Shown: positions 28,063 through 37,507, counted from the first letter of the stretch. The stretch is 64,000 bases of DNA from Variovorax paradoxus EPS (GCF_000184745.1 NC_014931.1:4960001-5024000), one strand, 5' to 3'. The notes: generated by a model from the letters alone, not told the origin. Numbers and translations are program-made.

Positions 28063-29426
28063 TAGATCACATAGGGGCGCGCGCTCGTCCTCGCGCGCTG
28101 CTCGGCGCTCGGCGGCAAGAGCCCGAAGACCAGGGCGCCGCGCGGGTCGCGCAGGTTGACGACAAGCGCAGGCTCGTTGGTTTCCCAAACCGCGATGCTT
28201 GCCAGGCCAATGGCTGCATTCATGCTCGCCGCGCCCAGCTCTCCACCAAGGCACTGCTCCAGCCTGAAACCGCGCCCCGGATCCAACAGTCCGCTTTGCG
28301 GTGCGGCCTTGGCCATGCTGCGGGCGAGCAATGCGGCGGCGGTGTCGTCTCGGTCCGATGTGGCGCTGTAGAACACCCGCTTGAGCGGCCGTTCAAGCAA
28401 AGAGTCCTCCAACGTGGACTTCAGTGCCGCTTCCAGCGCTCGGGCCCGCTGATCCTCCGACATGTCCGCACCGAAACTCGCGACGCTGGGCTTGAGCAAC
28501 AGCGCCAACGTCGGCATCTGCGCGTACTGCTCGTACTGCGCCCGACTCCATGGCGACGGCACGTTGGGCGTCGGTTTGAAATCGCCGCGCGATACGCGGT
28601 AGTTCATGCCACCGTCGTAGGCCTCGGTGTGCAGGCCGCCAAAGCCATGCGGGCCGCGTCCCACCACGCCGTTGGGGAAGCGACTCTCCTGGCTGGCATC
28701 GCGCACGTGCAACGACCACTCACGCAACCATTCGGCCGCCTCGGGACGCGTGAGCAGCAGGCCCGAGAAGATGTCGCGCAACTGCCCGGGACGCTTGGGC
28801 CGCGCAAGAATGTCTTCGAGCGATTCGCTGCGCTGCCCTTTCGGGTTCTCCCATCCGCCAAGTTCTGCGCGCACTGCGTAGCCGTCTTCGGCCCATACCA
28901 GCAGGCTGTTGAGGTCGCCCTGGGTATCGAAGGCATTGCAAGCCGATCGCCAGAGATCGACACCTGCCACCTCGAAGCTCGGCCGCGTCTTGAAACCCAA
29001 CTGGTGGAATGCCATGCCCGCCGGACCGTTCTGCAATTGCCAGGGCACCCCGCCCGTGCGCTCGCTGCTCTGGTAGGTGGTGCTCCATTCCGCCAGTGCT
29101 GCCCTGTCCGTTTGCGTGGATGGCGGCAATGCCATCTTGGTGGGCAGGGGATAGTTCTCCACGAAACGGCCGCGCTCGTCGTTCCTTGGCCGGTGGGTTA
29201 GTGCGGCGCGCAACGCGGCGCTGCGAAACAGACCTGCCATCTCGCGGCATTTGTCCAGCGAGCCCGGCGGAGTGGGCTCTTGTTCGTCGGGTGATGCCCG
29301 GCGTTGCACGCGGTCCCACAAGGGACCTGCGGGCACATGGTCCACGCGCAGCCCTACCCCGGAAACATGCAAAAACCTGGCGGGCGATGCGGCAGCGGGC
29401 TGATAGCGATAGCGTCTTGTCATCAC
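28062..29426 (-). CDS. Type VI lipase adapter Tla3-like protein (DUF2875)
   Basis: A 454-residue protein with family landmarks of the Tla3/DUF2875 group, the partners of Tle3 lipases: LHVSGVGLRVDHVPAGPLWDR near the N-terminus, PLPTKMALPPSTQ, LLVWAEDGYAVRAELGGW and a C-terminal LVVNLRDPRGALVFGLLPP. In Pseudomonas aeruginosa the adapter loads Tle3 onto VgrG2b. The start codon overlaps the stop of the tle3 remainder by four bases (ATGA), so the two were translated together. No signal peptide is seen; it should act in the cytoplasm. Since tle3 is interrupted upstream, this gene has probably lost its normal transcript and its partner. The IS may supply read-through. Confidence 0.7.
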   Translation of the reverse strand: MMTRRYRYQPAAASPARFLHVSGVGLRVDHVPAGPLWDRVQRRASPDEQEPTPPGSLDKCREMAGLFRSAALRAALTHRPRNDERGRFVENYPLPTKMALPPSTQTDRAALAEWSTTYQSSERTGGVPWQLQNGPAGMAFHQLGFKTRPSFEVAGVDLWRSACNAFDTQGDLNSLLVWAEDGYAVRAELGGWENPKGQRSESLEDILARPKRPGQLRDIFSGLLLTRPEAAEWLREWSLHVRDASQESRFPNGVVGRGPHGFGGLHTEAYDGGMNYRVSRGDFKPTPNVPSPWSRAQYEQYAQMPTLALLLKPSVASFGADMSEDQRARALEAALKSTLEDSLLERPLKRVFYSATSDRDDTAAALLARSMAKAAPQSGLLDPGRGFRLEQCLGGELGAASMNAAIGLASIAVWETNEPALVVNLRDPRGALVFGLLPPSAEQRARTSARPYVI

Positions 29427-29698
29427 TGTGCTCCCGTCGGGTTCGCAATTGACTGGGGCGCGGATGCCGGCACGTTGCCGGTCACGATGCCCGGCGGCAT
29501 CGCCTTGTCGGAGTCGGGCAGCTTGCCTGTTGCGTAGTAGGGGTCGCTCTTCTTCCAGTCGGCCAGATCGAGCAGGTAGTTCCAGTACTTCTCGTCGTGC
29601 CAGGCGTAGCCCAGGCCCACGGTGACGTCGTAGCTGAGCACGTTCGCCACGGGTGAGCTGTTGTCCTTGTTGCTAAAGCGCAAGATAGCCGCATGGTT
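29423..29698 (-). pseudogene. tle3: 3' remainder of tle3, cut off by the IS element
   Basis: The minus-strand frame from the IS border to the TGA at 29423-29425 encodes 91 residues. It begins NHAAILRFSN and contains SYDVTVGLGYAWHDEKYW. Joining it to the frame at 31081 after removing the IS and one copy of the GGTG duplication gives an uninterrupted reading frame (…VSPT-NHAAIL…). So this is the natural C-terminus of the neighbouring lipase effector, not a separate gene. The ATGA overlap with the tla3-like gene is the original operon junction. Confidence 0.85.
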
Positions 29699-29702
29699 GG
29701 TG

Positions 29703-31080
29703 TGAGCTGGCCCCTTGAATGACAGGACACGGTCTATCGCTTATCTTTAAAGATAGGAGTAGGACTGTGAGTACGACTAGGAATACGGATACCGTCGAAG
29801 TGATCATGAGGGACCAGCGCCGCAGGCGCTGGTCCCTTGCAGAGAAGGCCGCACTGGTTCGTCGAAGCTACGAACCTGGCATGAGCGTGTCGCTCGTCGC
29901 ACGTCAGGAAGGCGTTGCCGCCAGCCTGCTGTTCCAGTGGCGCAAGCTGGAGCGGCAAGGGGCGCTGACGGCTGTATCGGCGGGCGAGGCTGTGGTGCCG
30001 GCTTCGGAACTGGCAGCCGCTCGTGCCGAGATCGCCAAGCTACAGCGCGTGCTTGGCAAGAAGACGCTGGAGAACGAGATCCTCAAGGAAGCTGTGGAGT
30101 ACGCCGCGGAAAAAAAAATGGATTGCGCGCTCGCCCTTGCTGGACGGGGACGGCCAGTGAAGGCCGTCTGCCAGGCCCTTGGGTTGGCGCGCTCGAACAT
30201 TCATCGCTTGCAAGCTCGCTCCGAGTCCTGGATCGACGCCCGGACACGACGCACGGCGCCTGCAAGCGACGTGGCCTTGCTCGACGAGATCAAGGCCCAG
30301 ATCACCGAGTTGCCGACCTATGGCTACCGGCGTGCCTGCGCGTTGGTGAACCGGCATCGAGCCACCACCGGTGCGACGCGAGTGAACGCCAAGCGCATCT
30401 ACCGCGTGATGGCGGCTCATGCATTGCTGCTACCGAAGGCGCCGAGACGGCGCCAGTCCAGCCGGCCCCATGAGGGCAAGGTGGCCGTCGCGCACAGCGA
30501 CATGCGCTGGTGCTCGGACGGCTTCGAGATCAAGTGTGATTCGGGGCAGACCGTGACCGCGACCTTCACCAAGGACTGCTGCGACCGTGAGATCCTGGCC
30601 TATCGGGCATGGGAGGGCAAAGGGCTGCCGGGCGAGCCGGTGCGCGAAATGCTCATCGAGGCCGTGGAGAAGCGCTTCGGCGGCGTCGAGGGTGTTCCCA
30701 GTACCCACGTCTTGGAGTTCCTCTCGGACAACGGGGGCGCCTACATCGCTGCCGAGACCCGGCAGATCGCTCGACAACTGGGCCTGAGCCCAGTCAACAC
30801 GCCCGTGTGCAGCCCCCAGAGCAACGGCATCGCCGAGAGCTTTGTGAACACGTTCAAGCGCGACTACGTCAGCCGCATGGACCTTGCCGATGCGAGAACG
30901 GTGATGGCGCAGATGGCCGCAGCCTTCGAGCACTTCAATGAGGTGCATCCGCACTCGGCATTGAAGATGAAATCACCCAGGGAGTTCAGGCAGCATCGCG
31001 CTGCCAACCAGGGTCTTGCTCAGATCGAGCAGACGCTACATTGCGAATAGCCCGTGTCCTGAAATACGGGGGCAAGATCA
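29703..31080 (+). mobile_element. IS3-family insertion sequence, IS2 group, with 4-bp target duplication
   Basis: 1378 bases. The left end TGAGCTGGCCCC and the right end (reverse complement) TGATCTTGCCCC continue into a shared CAGGACACGG, an imperfect terminal inverted repeat of about 30 bp much like that of IS2. It is flanked by a perfect GGTG direct repeat (29699-29702 and 31081-31084). It encodes one long transposase. The insertion sits inside tle3, and its right end supplies the TGA that now ends the effector. The crisp target duplication and intact transposase indicate a recent, possibly still active copy. Confidence 0.92.
29767..31050 (+). CDS. IS2-group transposase, orfA and orfB in one frame
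   Basis: A 427-residue IS3-family transposase. The N-terminal OrfA part ([23 protein letters not shown], then [16 protein letters not shown]; leucine-zipper-like helix ending [12 protein letters not shown]) is joined in frame to the OrfB part, which starts [12 protein letters not shown] and holds the DDE core: MRWCSDGF (D), EFLSDNGG (D) and [11 protein letters not shown] (E). In IS2 itself the two parts are joined only by a -1 frameshift on an A-run; here a run of nine A (30110-30118) leaves them in the same frame. The GTG start at 29767 has AGGAGT nearby; an upstream ATG lies inside the inverted repeat. Confidence 0.9.
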   Translation: MSTTRNTDTVEVIMRDQRRRRWSLAEKAALVRRSYEPGMSVSLVARQEGVAASLLFQWRKLERQGALTAVSAGEAVVPASELAAARAEIAKLQRVLGKKTLENEILKEAVEYAAEKKMDCALALAGRGRPVKAVCQALGLARSNIHRLQARSESWIDARTRRTAPASDVALLDEIKAQITELPTYGYRRACALVNRHRATTGATRVNAKRIYRVMAAHALLLPKAPRRRQSSRPHEGKVAVAHSDMRWCSDGFEIKCDSGQTVTATFTKDCCDREILAYRAWEGKGLPGEPVREMLIEAVEKRFGGVEGVPSTHVLEFLSDNGGAYIAAETRQIARQLGLSPVNTPVCSPQSNGIAESFVNTFKRDYVSRMDLADARTVMAQMAAAFEHFNEVHPHSALKMKSPREFRQHRAANQGLAQIEQTLHCE

Positions 31081-32907
31081 GGTGGGTGACACCGGTGTCT
31101 TGCCGACCTCGTTCCTGCGTCGCTCTTCGACTTCTCTCCAGCTCTCGTAGGTCACATGCGTCGGCAGTCCCTTTTCGTCGCGCCGCATGATGGTCTGCCG
31201 CTCCTGGTACCTCACGTCGTCCTTGAAGTCTTCCTGTTGCTCGGTGTTTGCTTGCACCGGCGCGCCGCCCGGCGCCGTACCTTCCAGGCCGTCATACCTC
31301 ACATAGCCGCCGTCGAAGTTTTGAGGCAGATTCAATGGTCGCGGCACCTCCGGTGCGTTGACGATCACGCTCTCCACCTCGTCGCGCTCATTCGACTGGA
31401 GGTCTCCCTGTACCGGCACGAGGCCCAGTATCTTTTCTGGCTCGATCTTCCACATGGCATTGGGCTTGCTGCCGTCCAGGTAGCGCGATTCCTCGCGCTT
31501 GTACGCAGGTTCGCCATTCGGGCCGGCCGCGACAGGCACGAGTTGTTTGTAGAAGTAGGGCAGCGCCTTGTCGCTGGGCTTCGCGCCGACCGGCGGGTTG
31601 TGCTCGCCGTTGGTGCCCCGCGCAAAAAGGCGCTGCTGCACGTTCTTTTCCTGGTTGACCTTCTCCATGTAGTTCGGCGGAATGCCGCGCCAACCCATGC
31701 CGGAGACGGCGGATACGCCGATCACGCGGTCGCCGGGGTTGAAGTTGACGAACAGCTTGCCGCGCGTGTCGTTGCGCTCGAACTTGGCATTGCTCCACCA
31801 CGGCTTGCCTTCTTGCCCGCGAGGGCCTTCGGGGTCTTCAACCTTGCCGCCGATTTCGGCTTGCCACAGCGGGGCGTCCGCGGGCTTGTGGCAATACACG
31901 GCGTCGTCGTAGGCGTGTCGCGGCTTGTGTTCGACGGTGCATGCGAACTTCGGTTCCGGCGGCGCGGGGTAGCCTTTGATGGCCTCGGCCACGATCTTGA
32001 CGGCGTTGACGAAGGTGTCGATGCGCGCCTGCTTTGGCTGCACGCTGCGCTTGCCGTCGGACGCGCTGATGACGTCGGTGATCGCCGTGTCGAAACGGTA
32101 GGGCGAGCTGTTGAGAATCACGGTGTCGGGTCCGCGCACCTTGTCCAGGAAGAACAGCGCGCACAGCGCGACGATGGTGCCCTGACTGTGCGAGACGATG
32201 TTGATCGGCTCGTTGGGCAGGTTCTTGCGAACGTCCTTGATCAGGTTCGCCAGGCGCCGTGCGGCGTGCGCGTAGTACAGGCGCGGCGGGCAGTCGCACA
32301 GCATGCGGCCGACCACGGGGTTGATGGTGTTGACGTCGATCGTGCCGAACAGGACGTCTTTGCGAAATCCCGTGGGCAGCCAGAACGAGGTGAGTGCGGC
32401 GCCGCCGTTCTGGAAAGGACCGCCGCCCCAGGCGCCGTCGGTGCGCAGGGGGTTGCCGTATAGGTCGGTCTTGGCGGGGGTCTCGCCGTGCTGGTCTGTG
32501 CCCTTGACTATCTTGCGTTCGGTGGGTTGGGTTTGGTAGCCCCACCAGAAGGGGATGACGGGGGATTTGATTCGGTTGCCGGATTCGTCGGTCTTGAGAT
32601 AACGGTTGGCAGTGACTTTGTCCTTGTTGCCAACTTCGTCTTTGATCAGTCCTTCCAAATCTTCCCGGCCGAGCCTCTGGTTCAATCCTTTTGCGAACTG
32701 CCCTGAAGCATCGAAATACCACTCGCCGTCGGAATTGACCCCGTGTACGAAGATGATGGTGCCGGGCATCAGATCTGGCACTCCGACTGTGTGCGTGCGA
32801 TCTTTCTGATTGTCGTCAATGCCGGTGGACTTGCCCTTGACCCATTGGTACTTGCCGGGGTCGGGTACTACGGGGGTCAGCGAACTCAGGTCTTTGTTTT
32901 GGCTCAT
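31078..32907 (-). pseudogene. tle3: tle3 type VI lipase effector, truncated by the IS element (5' part)
   Basis: 609 codons remain of an effector of about 700. It is an alpha/beta hydrolase of the Tle3 phospholipase family with the C-terminal DUF3274-type region: IIFVHGVNSDGEW (residues 52-63) forms the oxyanion strand, and S241 in VSHSQGT is the nucleophile. Tle3 enzymes are delivered by T6SS into target periplasm and attack membrane phospholipids. The ATG at 32907 overlaps the tli3-like stop (ATGA). The reading frame runs into the IS right end and stops on the TGA of its terminal sequence (31078-31080). The last 91 residues are at 29423-29698. Loss of the conserved C-terminus probably disables the effector. 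Confidence 0.88.
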
Positions 32908-33551
32908 TTGCTGTTCCCGCTGTCTTGGGCTTTGCACTGCACCTTGATGTCCACCGGGGCGATGTGGGGCTTGAAGACGAAATGCTGGTCATTCAGAACT
33001 TTCCAGTCATTACCTTCAGGCTTGGATATGGTGAGTTCCAGTGTGGTCGTGCGCGTGATGCCATACGCGGGGCGGTAGTGGGACTGATACGCCGTTGATC
33101 CGCCAACCATCAAGTCGTAGGTGGTCCCAGGCGACCACGCCAGCTTCCAGCTTCGTCCCCCATCTGTCGAATAGGGCATCTTGTCCCCGCATGCCCCTCC
33201 TCCCGACGAACAGTTGATACCCCCTCGCGTCACAGGCGCCACCAGATACTGATCGTTGGCGGCGTCGATGATGAGCTTGCCTTGCGTCATCACGTTGTCC
33301 CACTGCACCGCCTTTGAGCGAATGCCTTTGGCTGTATCTACGAAATACAACATCTTTTCTGCACATTCACCGTCTGGCCACGGCGTGATCTCGAAGTACC
33401 GATGATCGTCAATGCGGTAAGCCACTTGCGGGGGAATGTAGGTCTCAGGTGTGGGTGGTGGCGAAGCTCCACCGGATGCACACGCGCTCAACGCCAAGGC
33501 CAATGCTGCCAGCGTCAGTCGCCATGCCGGTTTGAAATCAAGATTGCTCAT
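32904..33551 (-). CDS. Tli3-like lipoprotein, predicted immunity protein of Tle3
   Basis: A 215-residue lipoprotein with signal peptide and lipobox ALALSAC; the cysteine is followed by ASGG. The mature part has paired cysteines (GGINCSSGGGACGDK) and a W/Y-rich beta domain (SWKLAWSPGTTYDLMVGG). The position directly before tle3 with a 4-base overlap, plus the periplasmic lipoprotein form, matches Tli3, the immunity protein of the P. aeruginosa tle3 locus. The ATG at 33549-33551 has GGAGAG 8 bases upstream; a longer in-frame start exists but would bury the signal peptide. It should protect the periplasm from Tle3 even though the local tle3 is now broken. Confidence 0.7.
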   Translation of the reverse strand: MSNLDFKPAWRLTLAALALALSACASGGASPPPTPETYIPPQVAYRIDDHRYFEITPWPDGECAEKMLYFVDTAKGIRSKAVQWDNVMTQGKLIIDAANDQYLVAPVTRGGINCSSGGGACGDKMPYSTDGGRSWKLAWSPGTTYDLMVGGSTAYQSHYRPAYGITRTTTLELTISKPEGNDWKVLNDQHFVFKPHIAPVDIKVQCKAQDSGNSK

Positions 33552-33707
33552 GAAAATGCTCTCCCTGTCTTTTGTGTGAAACGAGTCAAACAGGCCCGAA
33601 CTGGCGGGTTGCCGTCGGTTGCGTTGATAAAGTCGGCGAAGGGTTGTGTCGAAGCAATAAGGGGTCGATGGAAATTTGCGCATCGAAAGTCACGCACCGC
33701 GCGCGGG

Positions 33708-34052
33708 TCAGAACGTGGGCGCTGAGCAGCCGGTCAACGACCGGCACACCAGAATTTGTAGCTTGCTGGGGTCAAAAAAATCGCCATCGGGCAGACGAAT
33801 CAATCCCTGGTCGTCGCTTATGAAATGTGCGATCTTCCCGTCGCTCGTTCTAACGGCGACCTCCCTATTGGGATAGGGAATGCGGAGATTGTTTTGGCCA
33901 CCCTTGGCTGACTCAATGCCTAATGCTCGCGATGACTCGACGCTTTTTTCTGGCGCAGACTCTGGCGTTTCCTTCGACTTGGGCGCCAGCGAAGAACACC
34001 CCAAGAGAAATGACACGAACAAGGTAGCGCCGACACGTGGAATGAGCTTCAT
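33708..34052 (-). CDS. Small lipoprotein of the T6SS accessory island, unknown function
   Basis: A 114-residue lipoprotein: MKLIPRVGATLFVSFLLGC carries a signal peptide and the lipobox LLGC. The mature protein has a charged Ser/Glu/Lys linker, then a compact domain (REVAVRTSDGKIAHFISDDQGLIRLPDG) ending with two more cysteines. It starts one base after the stop of the preceding exported protein (TGACATG), so the two are translationally coupled. With tli3 it is one of two or three exported proteins between vgrG and tle3, so it may be an additional immunity or delivery-related protein; this is inference from position. Confidence 0.7.
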   Translation of the reverse strand: MKLIPRVGATLFVSFLLGCSSLAPKSKETPESAPEKSVESSRALGIESAKGGQNNLRIPYPNREVAVRTSDGKIAHFISDDQGLIRLPDGDFFDPSKLQILVCRSLTGCSAPTF

Positions 34053-34053
34053 G

Positions 34054-34503
34054 TCATTTCCTGCGCCTGCAGGGCTCCAGCATCTGGAGGCCGGCCATGA
34101 GGACAGGCGCAAACCGCTCGTCGTTCAGATTGAAGCTGGTGTTTGGCAACTGTGTGGCCAGTTCGCGGCATTGGCTTTTCGTCGGGGCGCCTTCGTTGCT
34201 CATGCATTGACCAACAGCGCCAATGATTCTGGAAGCCTCCGCTTCCTCAAGCCCTGCTGTCGCCAAGGATTGCATGGCTTTGATGACGTCAGTGCGCGTA
34301 TCCGGATGGGTGTTGGCGCAGGCACCCAAGACCCCCACCAAGAGCTTGGCCACTTGTTCTGCACTGTTTTCGGCCATGGCTTGCGCCTGAGCTCCAGTGA
34401 TGTCCGCTTTCGGGGCGCCGCAAAGCAATGTGAGGGCCGATATCGCCGCGAGTTGGAGAACCCAACCCTTGCTGAGGAAAGAACCTGGTTTCTTCATCTT
34501 CAT
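34054..34503 (-). CDS. Small exported protein of the T6SS accessory island, unknown function
   Basis: A 149-residue protein with a signal peptide (KKPGSFLSKGWVLQLAAIS, then ALTLLCGAPKAD). The mature part is helical, Ala/Gln/Glu-rich and has three further cysteines (GACANT, GQCMSN, SQCREL) that could form disulfides in the periplasm, plus a fourth near the end (LEPCRRRK). It lies 45 bases after vgrG and is coupled to the following lipoprotein. I do not recognise a family. Position suggests a periplasmic immunity or accessory protein for the effector module. Confidence 0.7.
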   Translation of the reverse strand: MKMKKPGSFLSKGWVLQLAAISALTLLCGAPKADITGAQAQAMAENSAEQVAKLLVGVLGACANTHPDTRTDVIKAMQSLATAGLEEAEASRIIGAVGQCMSNEGAPTKSQCRELATQLPNTSFNLNDERFAPVLMAGLQMLEPCRRRK

Positions 34504-34548
34504 ATTTCCTTGTGCTGTACTTTGACTTTTTCGCGTGCCGGGTGTGAT

Positions 34549-37236
34549 TCAAGTGACATCAAACGGCTTGTCCTTCTCAAGCCTGGAAATCGCATCCCCG
34601 CCGGATTGCGCGTTGCTTGCGCCACCACTTGCCTTGACGATGCTGAAGTCCCGGCTCGACAAGCCGTCGCCTTTGTCTCCCATGCGGTGCAGCTTGAGTT
34701 GCTGTGCCTGGTCTGTACGCATGAAGCTGGGAAAGTCCACGCCGATGGTGCTGGGGCCATTGATGCGGTAGTTGGCGGTCTGCACGAGGTACTCGCCCGT
34801 CATGCCCCATACCACCTTGCCGCCGCCCATGCGCAGGTAGGTGCCGTCGTCCAGGGCCAAGGTGATGCTCTTCTTCGCCTTGATGGTGATGCCGTCCTCC
34901 GTGGACTGGAGAGTGACGGCCTTCTCGCCCGTGATCTCCACGCTGTTGTGCTGGGCCTGATGGATGAGCTTTCCCTCGTTGGCGATGACGCGGATGTCTC
35001 CGGTGCGCGCGAACTGTTCGATGTCCTTGCCTGCGGTATGCAGGATCGATTGGTCGGCGTAGTGCTGCTGGTTGTGGCCTGCGACGGTGTCGATGTTCAG
35101 GCCCGCGTACTGGATGTGATCCTTGGGCGTGACGCTGGCGATGCCGGCTGCGCCACTGAGGGCGAGCACGGGTTGGCCGCCCTGTGCATTGCCACGGGTA
35201 TTGGCTTCGTTGCTGGCGCCGTGGCCGAGGGCTTGGGCGGCTTCGCTCAAGGCCTGCTGGGGCGCGGTTTCGCGCGCGCCGGCTTCGCATTTCGTGGCCG
35301 ACCTGGTGAGGTCTTTGGCGATGGCCAATGCCTGCTCCAGGCAGCTGACAAGTTCGTCGCGACTCAAGATGCCGCCTATGGCTTGCGAGCGTCCGTCGGT
35401 AGACAGCAGCAGGCCCTTTTCTGCTCGCACCGCACCCCAACCATCGGAACGAAGCTCGAATCCTTCGCCGCGCGCGTCCTTGCGTCCTGCGTTGTCCTCG
35501 ATGCGCGTGATGTGCCCCAGGCTGAGCTGACTGTGCTGGTGATCGCTCTTGATCTGGACCTGGATCTTGCCCTTCGTGTCGTCCATTGCGATGTGGTTGC
35601 TGCGCCCCGCCGAGCTGTTGCCCCCGTCGTCGGTCAGCTCCCGGCTCCTGTAGCCCGACAACGCCTGCTGGTCCGGCAAATTCCATGACGGCTTGTTCGC
35701 CTGGTTGTAGGCCTGTCCGATGCAGATGGGCTGGTCGGGATCGCTCCCGATGAAGCCGATGGTCACCTCCTGCCCGATGCGCGGGACATGGATGGTGCCC
35801 TGCTGGTTGCCCGCCCCGGGCAAAGTCACGCGTATCCAGCAGGAGCTGTGCTGGTCCTTCTTGCCGAGGCGGTCCCAGGGGAACTGCACCTTGATGCGGG
35901 CGTATTCGTCGGTCCAGATGTTCTGGCCCGGGGGGCCGACCACCAGCGCGGTATGCAGGCCATGCGTAAGGGGCCTGGCCTGTGTCGGCGCGGGGCGCAG
36001 CGGCTCGACCATCGGGTGCGCGGTGAAGTCGACTTCCACCCTCCATTGCTGCCTGCGACTCGGAGACGCGTCGCCGATCTGGCTGTCCTGCGCGACGTCT
36101 TCGATCAGGAAGTGGGTGTCCAGGATCAGGTACTCGGCGTTGGCTTTCCGGCGTGGGTGCTTGGTCAATTCAAAGGAGCAGCCGGGCACCATGCCGCGCA
36201 GGTTGCCGCGTGCCCGAGCCCTGGCGCCGTGTGTACGCAGGGCCTCCATGCGAACCAGGGCGATCTGCCGACCTTCGCCATGAGGATCGTTGGCCTCGCC
36301 GGAGCCGGCGCGAGGCTGCGCATAGTGGCTGCCGGCCGCGCTGCCTTCGTGCCATTGGTACACCTCGCCATCTGTCTGGCTGCTGTCGCGTGGGTCGCTG
36401 CGGCCGACGCTCAGGTCGGCCCGGGGGCGGGTGTAGTCGTAGTCGCGCGTGGCGTACCTGCCGCTCGTCAGTTGGTAGTGCGAAACGAAGCTGCTGATGT
36501 ATTCCGCGTCCACCTTCCAGCCGGGGGCGTGGTACTCGACCTCTTGATACGCCGCGCTGTCGTTCTTCTTGTATGCGCCCATGTTGTCGATGAGCACAAG
36601 GCGGTGCTTGCCATCGCCGTGCTCGAAGAAGTAGCTGATCCCCCATTTCTGGCACAGGCGACTGAAGAACGCGAAGTCGCTCTCATTGAACTGGACCTGA
36701 TAGTCGCGCGGCGGATAGCTTTCGATGAGGCGCTTGTCGACGGGAAAGTTGTAGTCGGCCAGCAACTCGTCAAGGATCTGGACGACTGTCCTGTTCTGAA
36801 AGATCTTGCAGTCGGTGGCGAGGGTGGCGTGGTGCAGCCAGGGACGCAGCGTGAGCTTGTATTGCACGTGGCGGCCTTCTTCGCCCACCACCTCGACGTC
36901 GGTGATCTGGGCGTTGATCTGGCGCGCGCCTGCGCCGATGCCATCGACCGATACGCCAGCCGCACCGGGCAAGAACCGGCCTGCGCCATCGAGCTGGATG
37001 CTGCAGGAGATGTCGCAACGAATGAACTTCTCGACGTCGAAGTCCATCGCCCCGCTGGCCCCGAGATTCAGGGCATCGGGGGTCTTGAGCAGAAGCTCGT
37101 ACTCAAAAAGTGAATTCAGGCCTTCATGGCCTGACAAGCGAACCGGCTCCAACGCTGGGCGGCCCAGAATCAGCGGAATCGCGCTGCTGCTGATTTCAAG
37201 CGTGCGCGCCTGCGCATTGCTACTGAGTGCGGACAT
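34549..37236 (-). CDS. vgrG: Type VI secretion spike protein VgrG (with DUF2345 extension)
   Basis: This 895-residue protein forms the trimeric tip of the T6SS needle. The gp27-like part comes first (about 10-400: LSGHEGLNSLFEYELLLKT, then FNESDFAFFSRLCQKWGISY and a QYKLTLRPWL block). A gp5-like OB fold with PFPWDR-type motif follows (IKVQFPWDRLGKKDQ; GSDPDQPICIG). Then comes the DUF2345 beta-helix extension (about 640-850) with repeated short strands such as KAVTLQSTEDGITIKAKKSI. It begins the island vgrG, two exported proteins, tli3-like, tle3, tla3-like, as expected of a VgrG dedicated to a Tle3 cargo. No core T6SS genes lie in the window, so this is an orphan accessory cluster. Confidence 0.95.
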   Translation of the reverse strand: MSALSSNAQARTLEISSSAIPLILGRPALEPVRLSGHEGLNSLFEYELLLKTPDALNLGASGAMDFDVEKFIRCDISCSIQLDGAGRFLPGAAGVSVDGIGAGARQINAQITDVEVVGEEGRHVQYKLTLRPWLHHATLATDCKIFQNRTVVQILDELLADYNFPVDKRLIESYPPRDYQVQFNESDFAFFSRLCQKWGISYFFEHGDGKHRLVLIDNMGAYKKNDSAAYQEVEYHAPGWKVDAEYISSFVSHYQLTSGRYATRDYDYTRPRADLSVGRSDPRDSSQTDGEVYQWHEGSAAGSHYAQPRAGSGEANDPHGEGRQIALVRMEALRTHGARARARGNLRGMVPGCSFELTKHPRRKANAEYLILDTHFLIEDVAQDSQIGDASPSRRQQWRVEVDFTAHPMVEPLRPAPTQARPLTHGLHTALVVGPPGQNIWTDEYARIKVQFPWDRLGKKDQHSSCWIRVTLPGAGNQQGTIHVPRIGQEVTIGFIGSDPDQPICIGQAYNQANKPSWNLPDQQALSGYRSRELTDDGGNSSAGRSNHIAMDDTKGKIQVQIKSDHQHSQLSLGHITRIEDNAGRKDARGEGFELRSDGWGAVRAEKGLLLSTDGRSQAIGGILSRDELVSCLEQALAIAKDLTRSATKCEAGARETAPQQALSEAAQALGHGASNEANTRGNAQGGQPVLALSGAAGIASVTPKDHIQYAGLNIDTVAGHNQQHYADQSILHTAGKDIEQFARTGDIRVIANEGKLIHQAQHNSVEITGEKAVTLQSTEDGITIKAKKSITLALDDGTYLRMGGGKVVWGMTGEYLVQTANYRINGPSTIGVDFPSFMRTDQAQQLKLHRMGDKGDGLSSRDFSIVKASGGASNAQSGGDAISRLEKDKPFDVT

Positions 37237-37471
37237 GTGTTCCCCCTGAACCTGCTCCTGTACATCAGGAGTCGTGGGGCGGGATTATGGGAAACACACA
37301 GCGGCCATATCCGCAGGAAAAGATGTGGCAATCATCCCGGTGAAAGCAGCGTGACGAACTGCACGTTGCTGATGGCTTCGCTCCCTGCAATTCACCCTGT
37401 GAACACCCACGCAGACGAGGGGATTTCGACCCCGGGGTTCGCACCAATCGCGTGCGGGCACCGTTTTTGCT

Positions 37472-37489
37472 TGAATGCCGAAGCATTCA
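37472..37489 (+). promoter_or_regulatory. Hairpin in the leader of the first NMT1-type importer
   Basis: Perfect stem TGAATGC/GCATTCA with a CGAA tetraloop, 18 bases before the start of the binding-protein gene. About 35 bases further up lies CGCAC-N7-GTGCG followed by CCGTTTTT, which resembles a short terminator. The leader may be structured or attenuated. It does not resemble the paired leaders at 49903-50148. Confidence 0.3.
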
Positions 37490-37507
37490 CCTTCACGGAT
37501 TCCCCGC

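Noticed and set aside
29423..29683. Separate small gene upstream of the tla3-like gene
   Set aside because: The frame has no proper start and joins exactly to tle3 once the IS and one target duplicate are removed.
37320..37507. TPP riboswitch before the NMT1/THI5-like importer
   Set aside because: The family can carry thiamine pyrimidine, but the CUGAGA and related conserved boxes of the TPP element are absent.
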